A stretch of DNA of 64,000 nucleotides from Rotaria sordida (taxonomy: Eukaryota; Rotifera; Eurotatoria; Philodinida; Philodinidae), in the NCBI GenBank assembly GCA_905250125.1, contig CAJNOL010000127.1, positions 62,001 through 126,000 on the forward strand, given 5' to 3'. The first letter of the stretch is position 1. Every line of letters starts with the position of its first letter. Below are positions 12,771 through 26,099 of the stretch, one piece after another. A model generated the notes under the pieces. That model was not told the origin of the DNA and ran no database searches. It was given only the letters and a program-made list of their open reading frames with translations. A program made the translations under genes and the position numbers.

Positions 12771-15700
12771 TACTTTTGATACTCATTGTACACCATAAAC
12801 ATAGCAAATGATAAAAAAATTTCATTATTTGTTTAAGTACTTTGTAATTTATGTTCTCAGACTAATTTGCTCATCATTATGAGAATTTAAAGATCAGTTG
12901 GGCATTAATATTCACAAATAATTATATTAAACATTAAGTAGATGTATCAATTAATGTCTATCTAGTAGATTTTACAGTTGTTGAAATATTATTATATAAT
13001 GAAAATGAACCTACATTTTAAAATAAGTAAGTATAAGGTACATCTTATGCATATATACATATATATGAATTGATTATAATATTTTTTGTTTTTATTGATG
13101 ATATGTAAATATTTATTCGCAATTTCATTTGGGATTTGACAATAGACAGGAATTTATTATTGTTGAAATATACTGATGAATGATTAATAGATATGAAAAA
13201 AAAACATAAATAATTCGTAAGTTATTCATTATAATCAAACTATTGATCATGTACTTTATCGATATTATATAATCCATTATGGGATTTATCCGAAATATTA
13301 TAGTTCAAACCTTGTCTCGTAATATAACTGACAATAAAATAATTTAAATATAATGCTACATAGATAATTCCATTTCATCAGATATTATTCGAGATTGTAT
13401 TACTAAATCATTGTTCACTGAAGCAAATGTCTTATATTCCGTAGGCTAATAATGTTTAACTCATTAAGTAAACAAACAATTATTTAGTTGTTTTTTTGAT
13501 AATTCAACAATCATTTATAATCATATTTTGACTATTTTACTCAATAATAGTAGTTAATTCTAGAAAATATATTTGATTTTTATTTTTGAAAATTATTGAA
13601 ATATATTTATAATCTTTAGACAAGGTCACAATAGTTGTAATGAAAATAAAAGAATGGATAAATATGTAAATAATTCTTTGTCTAGACTAATTTTTAATGA
13701 AGATTACCTATGATAAATAATAATCATTAAGATGTTTTGATAGAAAATGTCAAATAAAAATTACAATCCGCTACTATATATCTAGATAAGACGATTGTGC
13801 CGATAGCATTACTAGAGGAAGATATCTAAGAAACAAAGAATTTCTATTCTATTACAACATCTTGGTGAAGAAATATTTAGTTTCAAGATAAAAACGAAAA
13901 AACAGAGACTTATATATTTTCATGATATATATGAGTTTGAAAAAAGTTCAGCTAGAAATGCTAAAAGTCAATGCTGTTTTTTTAAACAAAAACCTCTTTA
14001 AAAAAATAGAAATAAGTTTGTTGTGCAATGTTGATCTATATGGAAAAGTTAATTAATAAAATGAGTTCATATTTTATATATTTATTAAAAAAAAAGAAAG
14101 AAATTAAAATACAGCTGAAAAATGTCACCATTATTTACAGTAATGATTATAACCTTCATAAATTATTAAAAAAATAATAAATAACGGAAATTTATTAAGA
14201 AAATTGCATTATTGCTATTTCTTAATCTATAAAAGAAGTAAATTCTACATTGAATTAATAATTTTACTATGAAAGAATATTTTGAAATATGTTTTCGATA
14301 TATATGAACAATAAATATTTATTTTATTAATAATAAAAACATAAACTATTATTTTCAAATCAGAATCAAGATAATCATATATGAATTGTTTTGTTTTGCT
14401 CTGGTTTATTTTTTTGAAGAAGAAGAATTTTGAATTTCAAATTCAATTTGATAGTCATTATTAATTATGACATAAGATCATTTCTATCAATAGTAAATTG
14501 AAGATTGTTTGATCTTTGTCATCATTATATATTATGCAAAATTATCAAAAAACAAAAAACAAAAAACAAATCTAATTTTCGTTTATCTAAATCATAAATC
14601 TCTATATTCAATGATTATGTCACAAGAGACTTTTTATTATTTCTTATATATAATTATTTTTCGTGTTATTCGATTGATTATACAGAAAAGATATTATGCC
14701 TAATGATTAGAAAAGAATATCACAAAAAGTATTGATCGTCATAACATGTGAACAATGTCAATGAATTATTTTGTATATCTAAATAGAAGTGCTTATGATA
14801 CTTTGATTTTGGTTTTGTTTTCTTCTTATCCTTCTGAATCTTTCGTCGGGATTAATAGCGTTCACTAACACTAAAGAATAGATGCTTAGCGGAGCATTAA
14901 AAGTAGCTAATAAGGAAAGTGTGTATGTGTGCATTAGTAGGATTTCCTGTCAAGGATTCGATAAAAAATGTACGCTTGACGTTTATCGTTACGGCTCAAT
15001 AATATAATAATGATTATGTATAACGAGACAAGTGAAAATTTTTGTTATTTTTTTTTCATGCAAAGAAATATTTTTCATCTTATCGTTTGACGTGTCGCAT
15101 GTCATTTTTCTTGAGCACCTCTTTATGTTAACATTTTTTTGTATTCTGTTCTTTATTGTATCGTTTGATATTCCTGTTGGTAGAAAGTTTTTACTTTCTG
15201 GTTTTTTTTTGTTCTTGAAAAAACTTAACATTGAAGTTGAGCAATTTTTGATGAGAACAAGATGGCTGTTTGTTGATGCATTTTAATCAATTGATCCTTT
15301 AGTACGACGACGTCTGACGTGTCGATTGAGGTAGCTTTTTCTATAAAGTTTTTTTTTTATCCGTCGTACTTCTATAATTGTCGTTTTGTTACTAAATGAC
15401 TATGGAAAAGCACGTTCAAATGAAATTCGATCGTTGTCGTTGTTGTCCTTGCTTCTCATTTTTCCGTTTTTTTTTCCTTTTTTTTTACCGGTGATCAGAA
15501 AAGAAATTGCGTATATATACTAAATCTTTGACAGTTTATACACTCACCTACACGCATAAAATCCCTTTACTCGATGACACATATGTTATACTACGTTCAA
15601 ATTCTCTTGTTTTTTTTTCCTTCTATTTTTTTCCTTGCATAAATAATACACAAAGAAGAAGGAGTGATGCTTCCTGTTTGTGTTAGACAAACTTAAATAT

Positions 15701-17821
15701 TTGATAAGGATCTTTGATCTATCTTTGTATGGAAAAAAAATATTAGGTAGAATATGTTCATCGTCCAGATTTTCTTGTCAGTCAGCCAAGTAGTGAGGTA
15801 TGTTTATGAATGCATGTGTAATCTAATCGAAGTAGAAGAAAAAAAGGTGTCTATAAGAGAAAATGGCAAGAGGACAAGCAAACAAAAAAGAAGCAAAGAA
15901 AAATGTCTCAAAATGAGCTAAATATCGTTTCTCGCTCTTTTGCTTTGCTTTCTCACGGACACATCGTAGAATGCGCACAGATTAGAGACAAAAGAAGCGA
16001 GAAAGTATATATATATATATGCATTGGCATCAAGGTAAGAAGAAATAGAAGTTAAGAAAAGAAGAGCAACAAAGGAAGAATCATCGTTTTAACATCGCCT
16101 AGTAAACGTCACGGAGAGACGAATGTCTTTATATTACTCATCAACTCATTCGTTGTCTTTTCAGTACGCTCATTTACTTTTTTTTCCTCTATTACTCCAA
16201 TGCTGTTGTCGGTAACTTCATCTTCTTTGCTAGGTTTCATCAGTTGAATAATAGATTTTAATTAAGAAATTAAAAAAAAAAAGAAAAAGTAATGATAGAG
16301 GAAATAGAAAGAATAGTTTTGTTCGTATATTCAACGATATGATGAAGCTTACAAATGTAGTTGCGTCGTAGCAGTAACATATACCTAAAGAACGACAACG
16401 ACGACGTCGACGACGATAATTAGCTTGAAGTCATTTCATTTTTGTTTTTTATTTCTTGTTGGCTAATGGTTATCACTATTATCATCAGTAATCGTCTCTT
16501 ATTAAAACAGGTAATGTTATCACTTTCAATAAAACTAATATTCAGTCTAAAACTAAAATAAAAAGAAAAATAAGACATTCATTTTAATTCTAAATCATAC
16601 TAAAATAATATTTTGATTGTTATCATTATTATTATCACAATGGAAAACTTACAAAGGCTGATAAATTAATATAAAAAAAGAGCAACAGAAAATTCAAAAA
16701 GATAAACGAATATTAAAAATTTGATGCACACTTTTTCGGTGAGATGAAAAATTTAAAGATCCAGAAAAAAAAGGAAACAAAGACAAACATTGATATCCTG
16801 CTGTGTATACTTGTTGAACAATAGGATCTAATTGTTTTCAAGGTTATAGATTCTAAGGGATTATTCATTCAAGAGGATATACAAATTTCAAAGTATAATC
16901 TTCATTTTTTTACATTATCGTTTAAGAAGTTTTAGTCTTTTGTTGAAACAAAAGTGATACTTAAAATATAACGAGAAATCTAAAGATTAAACTGTTTAAT
17001 CTTTTGAAATCTTATGCTTTAAACATTTCTTCTATGAAAAAAACAACCGAGTGCTTAATTAGTCATGTTTCCAAATCGTTGCACCTATCATTAGTTTCAT
17101 ATTTTACGGATATAGCATCTCAATTGAATTTAACAATCCATTTCTAGATTTATATCTGTTTATATGAACAATATTAATGAAGGTGTATCAATATCGTCGC
17201 TACTACCATCCACAGCAATGACTGGACACCGATGCATCTCATACCATTACAGAATAAAGTAGGTTTGTATATATATATATACAGGATCTTTCACTTTCCG
17301 ATTTTTCCTCATTCTTTTTTTTTTTTTAAAAACTCTCGAATTTGTTCCGGTCGTATAGAGTATAAATATGCATTTTCCTATTGTAAAATAAATCTTTTTT
17401 TGTTTTTCTTACCTTTTTTCTGCATTTTTTTCTCTTTTCTTCTATTCCATGGTTTCTTAGCTGCTCTCTCTTGGCTTTTTTTGTTACTATACTTTTTTCT
17501 TCTTCATCTAATTTAATGGGAAGAGAGAGAGAGAGAGAGCTATGCTGTTATAGCCTCGTGATCACGGCACGCTGCTGAACTGCTAACGAACCTAATCCTC
17601 GAAAAACGGAGTAGAATGCAGTTGGACGATTCTCGATCCATTGTCGCCTAAGAATCGATAACGACAAAAAGAGAGAGTGAGAGGAGAGAGAGAGAGCAAG
17701 AGAATGAAAGAAAAACAGGGAAAAGAAAACAGCAGACATTCGACTTTTATCTTCATGTTTGATTATTTCTTTTTTTTTTGTTAGCTATTACTTGTATATT
17801 TAGACGAGCTCTAGAGCATTA

Positions 17822-20800
17822 ATGCCTGGCTCACGACGTGGCTTGGTTGCACCTCAAAATACTTTCCTTGAATCGATTGTCCGTAAATGCAGTGGTGCCC
17901 GTAAGTATATGATTTTATTTATAATTGATCAAGTCCATATTTTGTTCCTTTGAATAACTCAGAAAAAAAAAATAAAAAAAGACCATCACAAGAATATTTT
18001 TATTTTTCTTATTGATTTCATAAATGCAAATTTTTTCTTTCTTTGTTTCTTCTTTTATTTTCGTAACCTAAATTCAAATCAAGTAAACTACACAGAATTT
18101 CGACTATTTTCTTCGATTGAAGTCATAGTTGTTCATGTGAATACAATATTCTGATTGTTGTTTTTTGCTTCTTCAACTTTTATCTTATTAAATCTATTGA
18201 AGAGAAATGAGTGCAATAGTTCAATAATATTTCCTGTCGCACTTTCACATGCATACATACACATACAGAAACCAATAATTTCCCCATACACATAAGATGG
18301 AGGGATAGCCGATACCTGCAGACGACTGAATTGGCGACAAATGTTCTTTTAGAATAGCAAATGAGTGTTCCTATGGGAAATACAAACACATTTTCATTAA
18401 TTCGCCTGCAGCATTCATATTGAAAATATTCGTGTATGTATGTACTACATCATTTCTATCAACACCTGTCGAAAGTTAAAGGAAAACAATCAATTAAAAA
18501 AATGAATAGAAATAAAATACCTGACTTACCTTGTGCTTCCGATCGAGTAACTAATGTCTTCATTTTTATCATTTGAAAAATCTTAGTATTTCCAAATGCC
18601 GGAGATTGCGTGTATTATTTAATACGTCATTGATAACAAGTTAGATTAGTAACAAATCGGATGTTAGTTATTTCGAACAAAAAAAAAAGAACTTATACTT
18701 TTCTTATTATATTTAAATAATTAGACACCGCGTTCATATTATCCAATGCTCAAATAGTTGATTATCCAATTGTTTATTCAAATGATGGATTTACAAAAAT
18801 ATCGGGTTATTTAAGAACAGATCTAATGAATAAAAGTTCAACATGTAATTTTATGCACGGTGAACTAACTAGTGTCGATACACAAACAAAAATACGTGAT
18901 GCATTAGAAAGTTGTCATATTGAACAAGTTGAAGTTCTTTTATATAAAAAAAATAGTATGGTTATTTATTCTTAGAATTGTTTTTTTCTTCTGTTTTTAA
19001 ATTATTTATTCGTATAGAAACTCCAATATGGGTATTTATGCAAATAGCTCCTATTACAAATGAACGCGATACAGTGGTGCTTTATCTGTGTACATTTACA
19101 GATATTACTGCACTTAAACAACCAATTGAAACTGAAGATACGAAAGGTTCTTTTTTTGTGATTTTGCTTAAAAAAAAAACAATAAAACATTGTTAATTAT
19201 TAATAGGTGGTCTTAGTAAATTTGCACGTATAGCAAAATCTGTTACAAGAAATCGATCGATTTTAATGAATTTTGCTGCGCCAACTGTAAAATCAACACA
19301 TATTGATTCAACGAAACCATCTCAATTACCTAATGTATGTACATGAAATCAGAAAGAAAAGAAATTGTTTAATTGTCTGCTTTCTATTTTAGTTACTTAA
19401 TTTAAATGCAGAAGTATTACCGGTAAATAACAATTTTTTTTGTGTTTTATATAATCGATATATGTATATTATTGATTTGATAGAGTTATCGACAAGAAGC
19501 ACCAAGTACACCACCACATATAATTCTTCACTATTGTACATTTAAAACAGTATGGGATTGGGTGATCCTTTTGTTAACGTTTTATACATCATTGTTAGTG
19601 CCATATCATGCTGCATTTCGAAGTAAATCATTAGATGATGTGCCATTACTTGTTGTTGATAGTATTGTCGATGTTATTTTCTTTATTGATATTATATTAA
19701 ATTTTCACACAACGTATGTACACACAAGTAAGAAATGAAAGATTAAAACAGAAATTTTTTTAAAAATTTTTAATTGTATTATTTTGTTTTTCAAGAATCT
19801 GGAGAAGTTATATCTGATCCAAAACGTATTCGAAAAACTTATTTAAAAAGTTGGTTTATTATTGATTTATTAGCATGTTTACCATATGATGTATTTAATG
19901 CATTTCAAGAAGCTGAAGAAGTAAATTTTAATATTTAAAATATAAACTAAATTCTTTTTCTTTTTCTTTTTTTCTTTTTCTTCAAAAGATTGATATATTT
20001 CAGCGATATGGAAGTATATTTTCAGCATTAAAAGTTTTACGTTTATTACGTCTTGGTCGTGTCTTTAGAAAATTAGATAATTATTTAGAATATGGTGCAG
20101 CTGTACTTTTATTATTGATTTGTGTTTTTGTACTCGTTGCTCATTGGTAAGAAACAAAGAAAAAAGAAAAGAATATTTTTTTAAACAACTATTGTATTTA
20201 ACTATATAGGTTTGCTTGTGTATGGTATACAATCGGATTTCGAGAAGGAAGAGGTGGTCCTGGTAAACGAGTATGTATCGATTAGTTTTATATAATTTCT
20301 TTTCTATTGCGTTTGAATATCAACATTATAAACCGCTTAGAATCGCGTGAAAGCTAATTTTATTCTTATTCTTATTCTTATTCTTATCGATCGATTAGAT
20401 AGAAATTTTTATAAAACTAGAAACAAAAAGAAAAAGAAATAAGTAAATGCTATATGTTATTACATGATAGATGAAACTATAAATGATAATATTAAATATA
20501 GAAACATTCGAAAATTCTTCATTTATTTGTCAAAATTCAATTTTATATATTAAGTTCTGGTATGTTAAGAAAAGACATATAAATAAATAGAATAGTATGG
20601 TTTTATATTCATAAAAACTCAAATAAAAGCGATAGAATTCTTCAAACTTTCTATAATTCACGCAATAACTTCACCAAAAGCAACTTTAGCTTTTAAGAGA
20701 GAATTTATACCAGTTGAATTATTCTAAAGAATTTTTATGACAATACTATACATATTCAATTGTAGACGGATTATTGAATTCGATGAGAAATATCAGACAT

Positions 20801-23800
20801 AGTTCTTTCGTAAAATTTTAAATATAAAGATAAATTTAAAAAAAAAATGAGACATGATCACCGCAATAAGACATTTGTAGAGATTAAATATGTAAAGTAC
20901 AATGTTTTATATATTTAATATTCTAAATTTTCTTCAGTGAGTAAACACAAAGGTGTGACATACATTTTCAAATATTTAATACTATCTTCCAGACAGTATT
21001 AGATACAAGAATAGTTTGTTTTCAGAGATAGGTAGACTTGTCTAATACTCTAGTGTGCGTCCATCCAACATGGCGCAAATCTCTATGGAGAGTGCATGTT
21101 ACTCTATCTTATGATTCTATCGGTGCTGAAAAAACATCGAAGAAATGATTTTGTACTTTCGAAACATATTCACCGAGTAAGAAAAGAAAGAATTGTACGA
21201 AGCACAAGACATTTTCGTCTATCTCTGATTTCTTTATTTGTGATCATTTATTGAAATAAATTTTTTTTTTCTTTATATTTATCTCTAAACAGATGGAATA
21301 CAGTTGGTTAGTAAAAATGGATAGAGAATTACATTATGCATGTATTGATTCTTATGGTAATTTAACAGCATATGAATCAAATGGTACATGTCGTAAAGCA
21401 GCTTATGTAACAGCACTTTACTATACAATGAGTTCATTGACTAGTATTGGTTTTGGTAATGTTGCTGCAAATAGTGATAATGAAAAAATATTTACATGTG
21501 TTATGATGCTTATTGGTTCATTATTATATGCAACTATATTTGGTAATGTCACAACAATATTTACACAAATGTATTCAGCTACTGCTCGATATCATGAAAT
21601 GTTAAGTAGGTATGTAATTAATCGAAAAAGAAAAAACCTATAAAATAATTAATTATATGAATAAATATGTTTCTTTTTCTTTTTGTTTTTCGTCTTTAGT
21701 ATTCGAGAATTTATGCGTTTACATGGTATGCCAAATCAATTAAATGAACGTATTATGGATTATGTTGTATCAACATGGGCTATGACAAAAGGTATTGATG
21801 CAACAAAAGTCTTAAATTATTGTCCAAAAGATATGCGTGCCGATATATGTGTACATATGAATCGAAGTGTATTTAATGAACATCCAGCATTTCGTTTAGC
21901 TAGTGATGGTTGTTTACGTGCATTAGCTGTTCATTTCCATATAAATCATTCTGCACCTGGTGATATGTTATATCATTGTGGTGAAAGTCTTGATATGTTA
22001 TGTTTTATTGTATCTGGTTCATTAGAAGTTATACAAGATGATGAAGTTTTAGCTATACTTAGTATGTTTGTTTGTTTGTTTGTTTGTTTTTTCTTTTGTT
22101 TTTATTATTGAAATAAACATTTTATTTTCTAGGTACAAATGATGTATTTGGTGATGATTTTTGGAGTAAAAATCGAGATAATGTTGGTCAATCAGCAGCT
22201 AATGTTCGTGCATTAACTTATTGTAATTTACATCAAATACGACGAGAACGTTTACTTGAAGTATTAGATTTTTATCATCCATTTAGTGTTTCATTTGCTC
22301 GAAATATGGTGCTTACATATAATTTAAGACATCGTGTATGTTTATATTTAACTAAATCTATTTATTTATTATCATTATTATTATTAATATATTCAGGTTA
22401 TATTTCGTAAAATAGCTGATGTTAAACGTGAACGTGAATTAGCTGAAACAAGAAAAAATGAAGGTTTAGATCAAATTAGTTCTGATCATCCTGTACGAAA
22501 ATTAATATCAAAATTTCGTAAAATTTCACAAGAAAATCGTACAAATTCACAAAATAATCCAAATTCAAATTTATCATCGATAACATCAACTACATCTACA
22601 CAACAACAATCGTTATCATCATTACCTGCTATACCAGAAACAGTTATACAACCAGCTAGTGCAGAACCAACAGATTCTTCACCAACAACAAATACAGCTT
22701 CATCAACATCATCCATTCTACGTTTACAATTACCGACATCATCTACTAGTAAACAAAAAGATAAATTAGAAACAATATCTGAACGTATTGAATCAAAAGA
22801 TTCTCAAGCATCACAAATAACATCTGTTAATCAAAGTCCACCATTACAACGACCACCAAAATCAAGTAAATGGAAATGGTTAACGGCTGGTTCAACTGAA
22901 CCTGATAATAATAATAATAATAATACATCATCAAAACCTCTTCTTTCAAATACTAAACCATCAATAACACAACAAAAAATAATAAATCCATTTGATGCGA
23001 TATTATCTGATGATGATGAAGCAATACAAATAAGAGATAACAATGAACGTAAACAATCTATTCCACTTAGTTTATTTATACCAAGATCAGCTCAACATAA
23101 AAAAACATCAGATGAAGAAACTGATGATCAAGTAAGTCATTTGAAGAATTTAAAAAATAAATTCTCTATTTATTTGTTTATTTAAATTTAGAAACAATTA
23201 GATGAATCTCATTCAGATATAAATTTAACTTTTGCACCATATCGTAGTATATCAGCAGCATTTGGTGATCATCAATTATTATCATCATTAATTGAAATAA
23301 AAAATGATTTAAGTACTGAAGTACGAGCATTAACTAAACGTATGTCACATATCGATGAACAGATTAGTCAGATTTTTAATTTTCTTTCACCACTCAATAA
23401 TACTAATAATAATAATAATAATAATAATAATACATCAACAATGACAAATAACTTGTCATTAGATTCAAAACGACCTCCATCATCATCACTACCACTACCA
23501 CCACCATCAGCACAACCAAAAATTCCACTATCATCTCCAACAGTATCATTATTACCATTAACTACAACAATATCATCTGAAACAAATCCAAGTTCTCTTT
23601 CAATTTCTCCATTATTTGATGCACCTTCATTCTATTCAGATTTAAATGCTAACATGTCACTTTTTGATGATAATCATCCATTACCAACAACAACAGATAC
23701 ATATGATCTTCCTCGACAATTAAGAGGCACCGAACAATCTATTCTAACACCACCCATACGACAAATAAGTGATTATGATGTAACAGTACTTTCAATTCCA

Positions 23801-24382
23801 CCACCACCATCAGTTTATAATCGTTCATCTAGTTCATCAATAATTAGTTTAGGTGCATCAACAACACCTCGTAATTCAATATCAAATAAAATAGCACCGG
23901 CACCAGTACCATCATCACCTATTAATTCAAAATATCCATTAAATACAAAATTTCAACCTATATCAAATACACGTTATAATCCAGGTCGTTCACCTAAACC
24001 AAAAACTCGTTCACATCATCCTTCTAGTCGAATTAGTAGTAAACATCAACAACAACCAAGTCCAGAAAAATCAACAATTATTGAACTTGAACCATCAATA
24101 CAAGAAAATCTATCGAGTAAAAATGTTCCACTTCTATCAACACCAAGTAAAACAACATCAACAACAAAATCAAGTAGTGGTGTTTTTCGTCGTTTTACAA
24201 CAAGTGGTGGTAGTACAGAAAAAATAACAACAATAACATCATCATCACCATCAACACTTCTCTATCCACGAACAAGTGATGATGAACAACCAATGAGTCC
24301 TGCTAGTTCAGGTAATGATGATGATGATCATCGATTATTAACATCAACATCTAGTAAATTTCATCATCAAACACCTCTATAA
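17822..24382 (+). CDS. KCNH1/5-like (eag): EAG-type (Kv10) voltage-gated potassium channel
   Basis: Voltage-gated K+ channel of the plasma membrane. Exons: 17822-17900, 18725-18955, 19018-19146, 19207-19334, 19393-19422, 19484-19727, 19796-19920, 19989-20146, 20210-20270, 21293-21609, 21700-22061, 22133-22335, 22397-23131 and 23192-24382; together exactly 1331 codons. The start [20 protein letters not shown] is the EAG PAS-cap, followed by a PAS domain (about 1-135). Next come S1-S6 with S4 ([16 protein letters not shown]), pore TSIGFGN (filter G448-F449-G450), C-linker, and cyclic-nucleotide-binding homology domain (about 560-690; [29 protein letters not shown]). A C-terminal assembly coiled coil follows (about 965-1000, [19 protein letters not shown]). 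About 330 Ser/Pro/Thr/Asn-rich residues after it are far longer than the short tail of vertebrate EAGs. The intron 20271-21292 (1.0 kb) is much longer than the others. Subfamily assignment is firm; KCNH1 versus KCNH5 is not meaningful here. Confidence 0.97.
20357..20390. repeat. Short tandem repeat TTATTC in an EAG intron
   Basis: Four to five copies of a hexamer (TTATTC/ATTCTT) in the 1-kb intron between the exons encoding the S5 start and the pore of the EAG channel. Confidence 0.85.
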
Positions 24383-26099
24383 TTAAAAAAAGTATTGTAA
24401 TTTTTGTTATTCTCATCGCTTAAATTTCATGTGGGTGAATTGATGGATTTTTTGTGATAAAAAATTCCTACCCCTCCCTCCCTCCCTCCCTTCCTTCCTT
24501 CTCTCTCTTTCTTTTCTTTTTTTCTATTTCAATTTTATACATGTTCACCGGTGCATATTTTTCTGTATTTTTGTTTTTCTTTATATGTGTGTATGTGTTA
24601 ACTAGTCAGTCAATTATGACTACTTTCTTTCTTCTTTATTTTGTTTTTCTTTCTCCTATCGTTCTCTCCTATTCACGTATGTCTCAGATTTTCTATAATT
24701 GCTGATGCTTTTTTTTTTCGATGACACTAGTTTGTTTTTTTTTCTGTTTTAGAAATAAAAAGTAAAACAAAAAAAAAACTATTAATGCATTCAGTAGAAT
24801 AGAACAATATATTTTGTTTGTTTTTTTTTGTTCTTTCTTGTAAATGAATTGAAGATTTTTGATGATAGATTTTTTACATTTAAAAGTTTTATATTTAAAA
24901 AAAAAAACTTCTATTTGAATGAAAGTATGGCATACAATTTTGAAATTAGAAAATTCTGACATAATAATCATGCAATAGTGGTCTATCTGGAACTTAGAAT
25001 ATATTAAGATTAAAGGCGAAATAATGCGTGTTAGTTGAGATCAATTATTTTGACATTTATATTTTAGGAAATGTTTAATATCAATCAATAGAAAAATCTA
25101 TTATGAAATTTGTTATCACTGTAAAGTGTAAAATAGTTACATGAACCAATGATATTTCATTGTCTTGTTTTTTTTTTTGTCGAAAGATTTTCTTTTTTAT
25201 ATAAATTAATGATAGAATAACAAGTGAATATTTTAATCATGAATAGAACTATGTTTTTTTGTTTTTTATTCAATTCATGAAATAATTGATAGAGATATAT
25301 CGATTGTGATTTGTATTAAATTTAGTAAATATTTCAAAAACATTGAGAAGTGCATTCTAAATGGTTTTAAATAAAAGAAAAAAAAATTTTAGTCTTTTTC
25401 ATCGATAAACTAGTATGAATTGATAATTCGATAAAAATTAATTATACATCAATTATTTATTAATCTCCACAATGCTCATAGTTTTTCAATGTTACATATT
25501 TTGTCTAGAACAAAAAAAAAGCAGAATGTTGATCTTTGTTTATGATAGAAATATAACGAAAATGGCAACGATAACAAATTGAATATAAAATAAAAAATAA
25601 TCTATCATAGATCTGTATGATAAAATAAAAAACAATAGTTGTTTGTATAATACCAAATGATCTGCACAATAAACTCTTTACCTATTTATTTTTTTAATTA
25701 ACTGAATCATGATATCATTTTTTATTTTTACCATTCGGATAAATCAATTCATAAAATATTGATTTGTCAGAGACGATCAAATTATCAATCTAATTCAAGA
25801 AACACTTCTAGTTTTTTTTTCTTCGCTGTTATTTTAGTTAAAAAGAAAGTGTTTAATATCTTTCAATCATATTTATTTGAATAAAATATATGAGTATAGA
25901 TAACAATATATATATATTTTTTCCCCTCCATTTAAAAAGAATATCATGTGGACAGATGCACAATGACTAGACACACAAAAAGCGGCGACAAACTTTTTTT
26001 AATGAATTATTAATATGAATAAATTATCAAATTTTTTTGTTATATAGTTGATTGATTCTACAATAATAATAATAATACGAAAAAGTATAATTTTCTTAA
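24383..26099. other. Convergent intergenic spacer (EAG channel / polycystin-2 3' ends)
   Basis: The two flanking genes end towards each other here. The first 150 bases after the channel stop are pyrimidine-rich (CCTCCCTCCC... then CT/TTTC runs). The rest is A+T-rich without a coding signal. It presumably holds both 3' UTRs and polyadenylation sites. Confidence 0.6.

Larger units (their letters stand above)
4692..17821. other. 13-kb region without a supportable gene, between divergent genes
   Basis: This stretch separates the start of the Ig gene (minus) from the start of the EAG channel (plus), so it must hold both promoters. I found no spliced or unspliced reading frame resembling a known protein. 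It contains simple repeats (GT run near 5915-5937, CT/GA runs near 17527-17545 and 17671-17700), a long inverted repeat (12131-12770), a short palindrome (8147-8177), and otherwise A+T-rich unique-looking DNA. A moderately open stretch on the plus strand at about 9600-10105 has no recognisable domain. Confidence 0.6.

Noticed and set aside
14989..15286. Overlapping open frames on both strands
   Set aside because: Phe/Ile/Lys-rich translations of A+T-rich DNA on opposite strands; no family resemblance.
20998..21060. Hairpin AGTATTAGA...TCTAATACT in the long EAG intron
   Set aside because: Arms are short (about 13 bases with a mismatch); not enough to call a fold-back element like those elsewhere.
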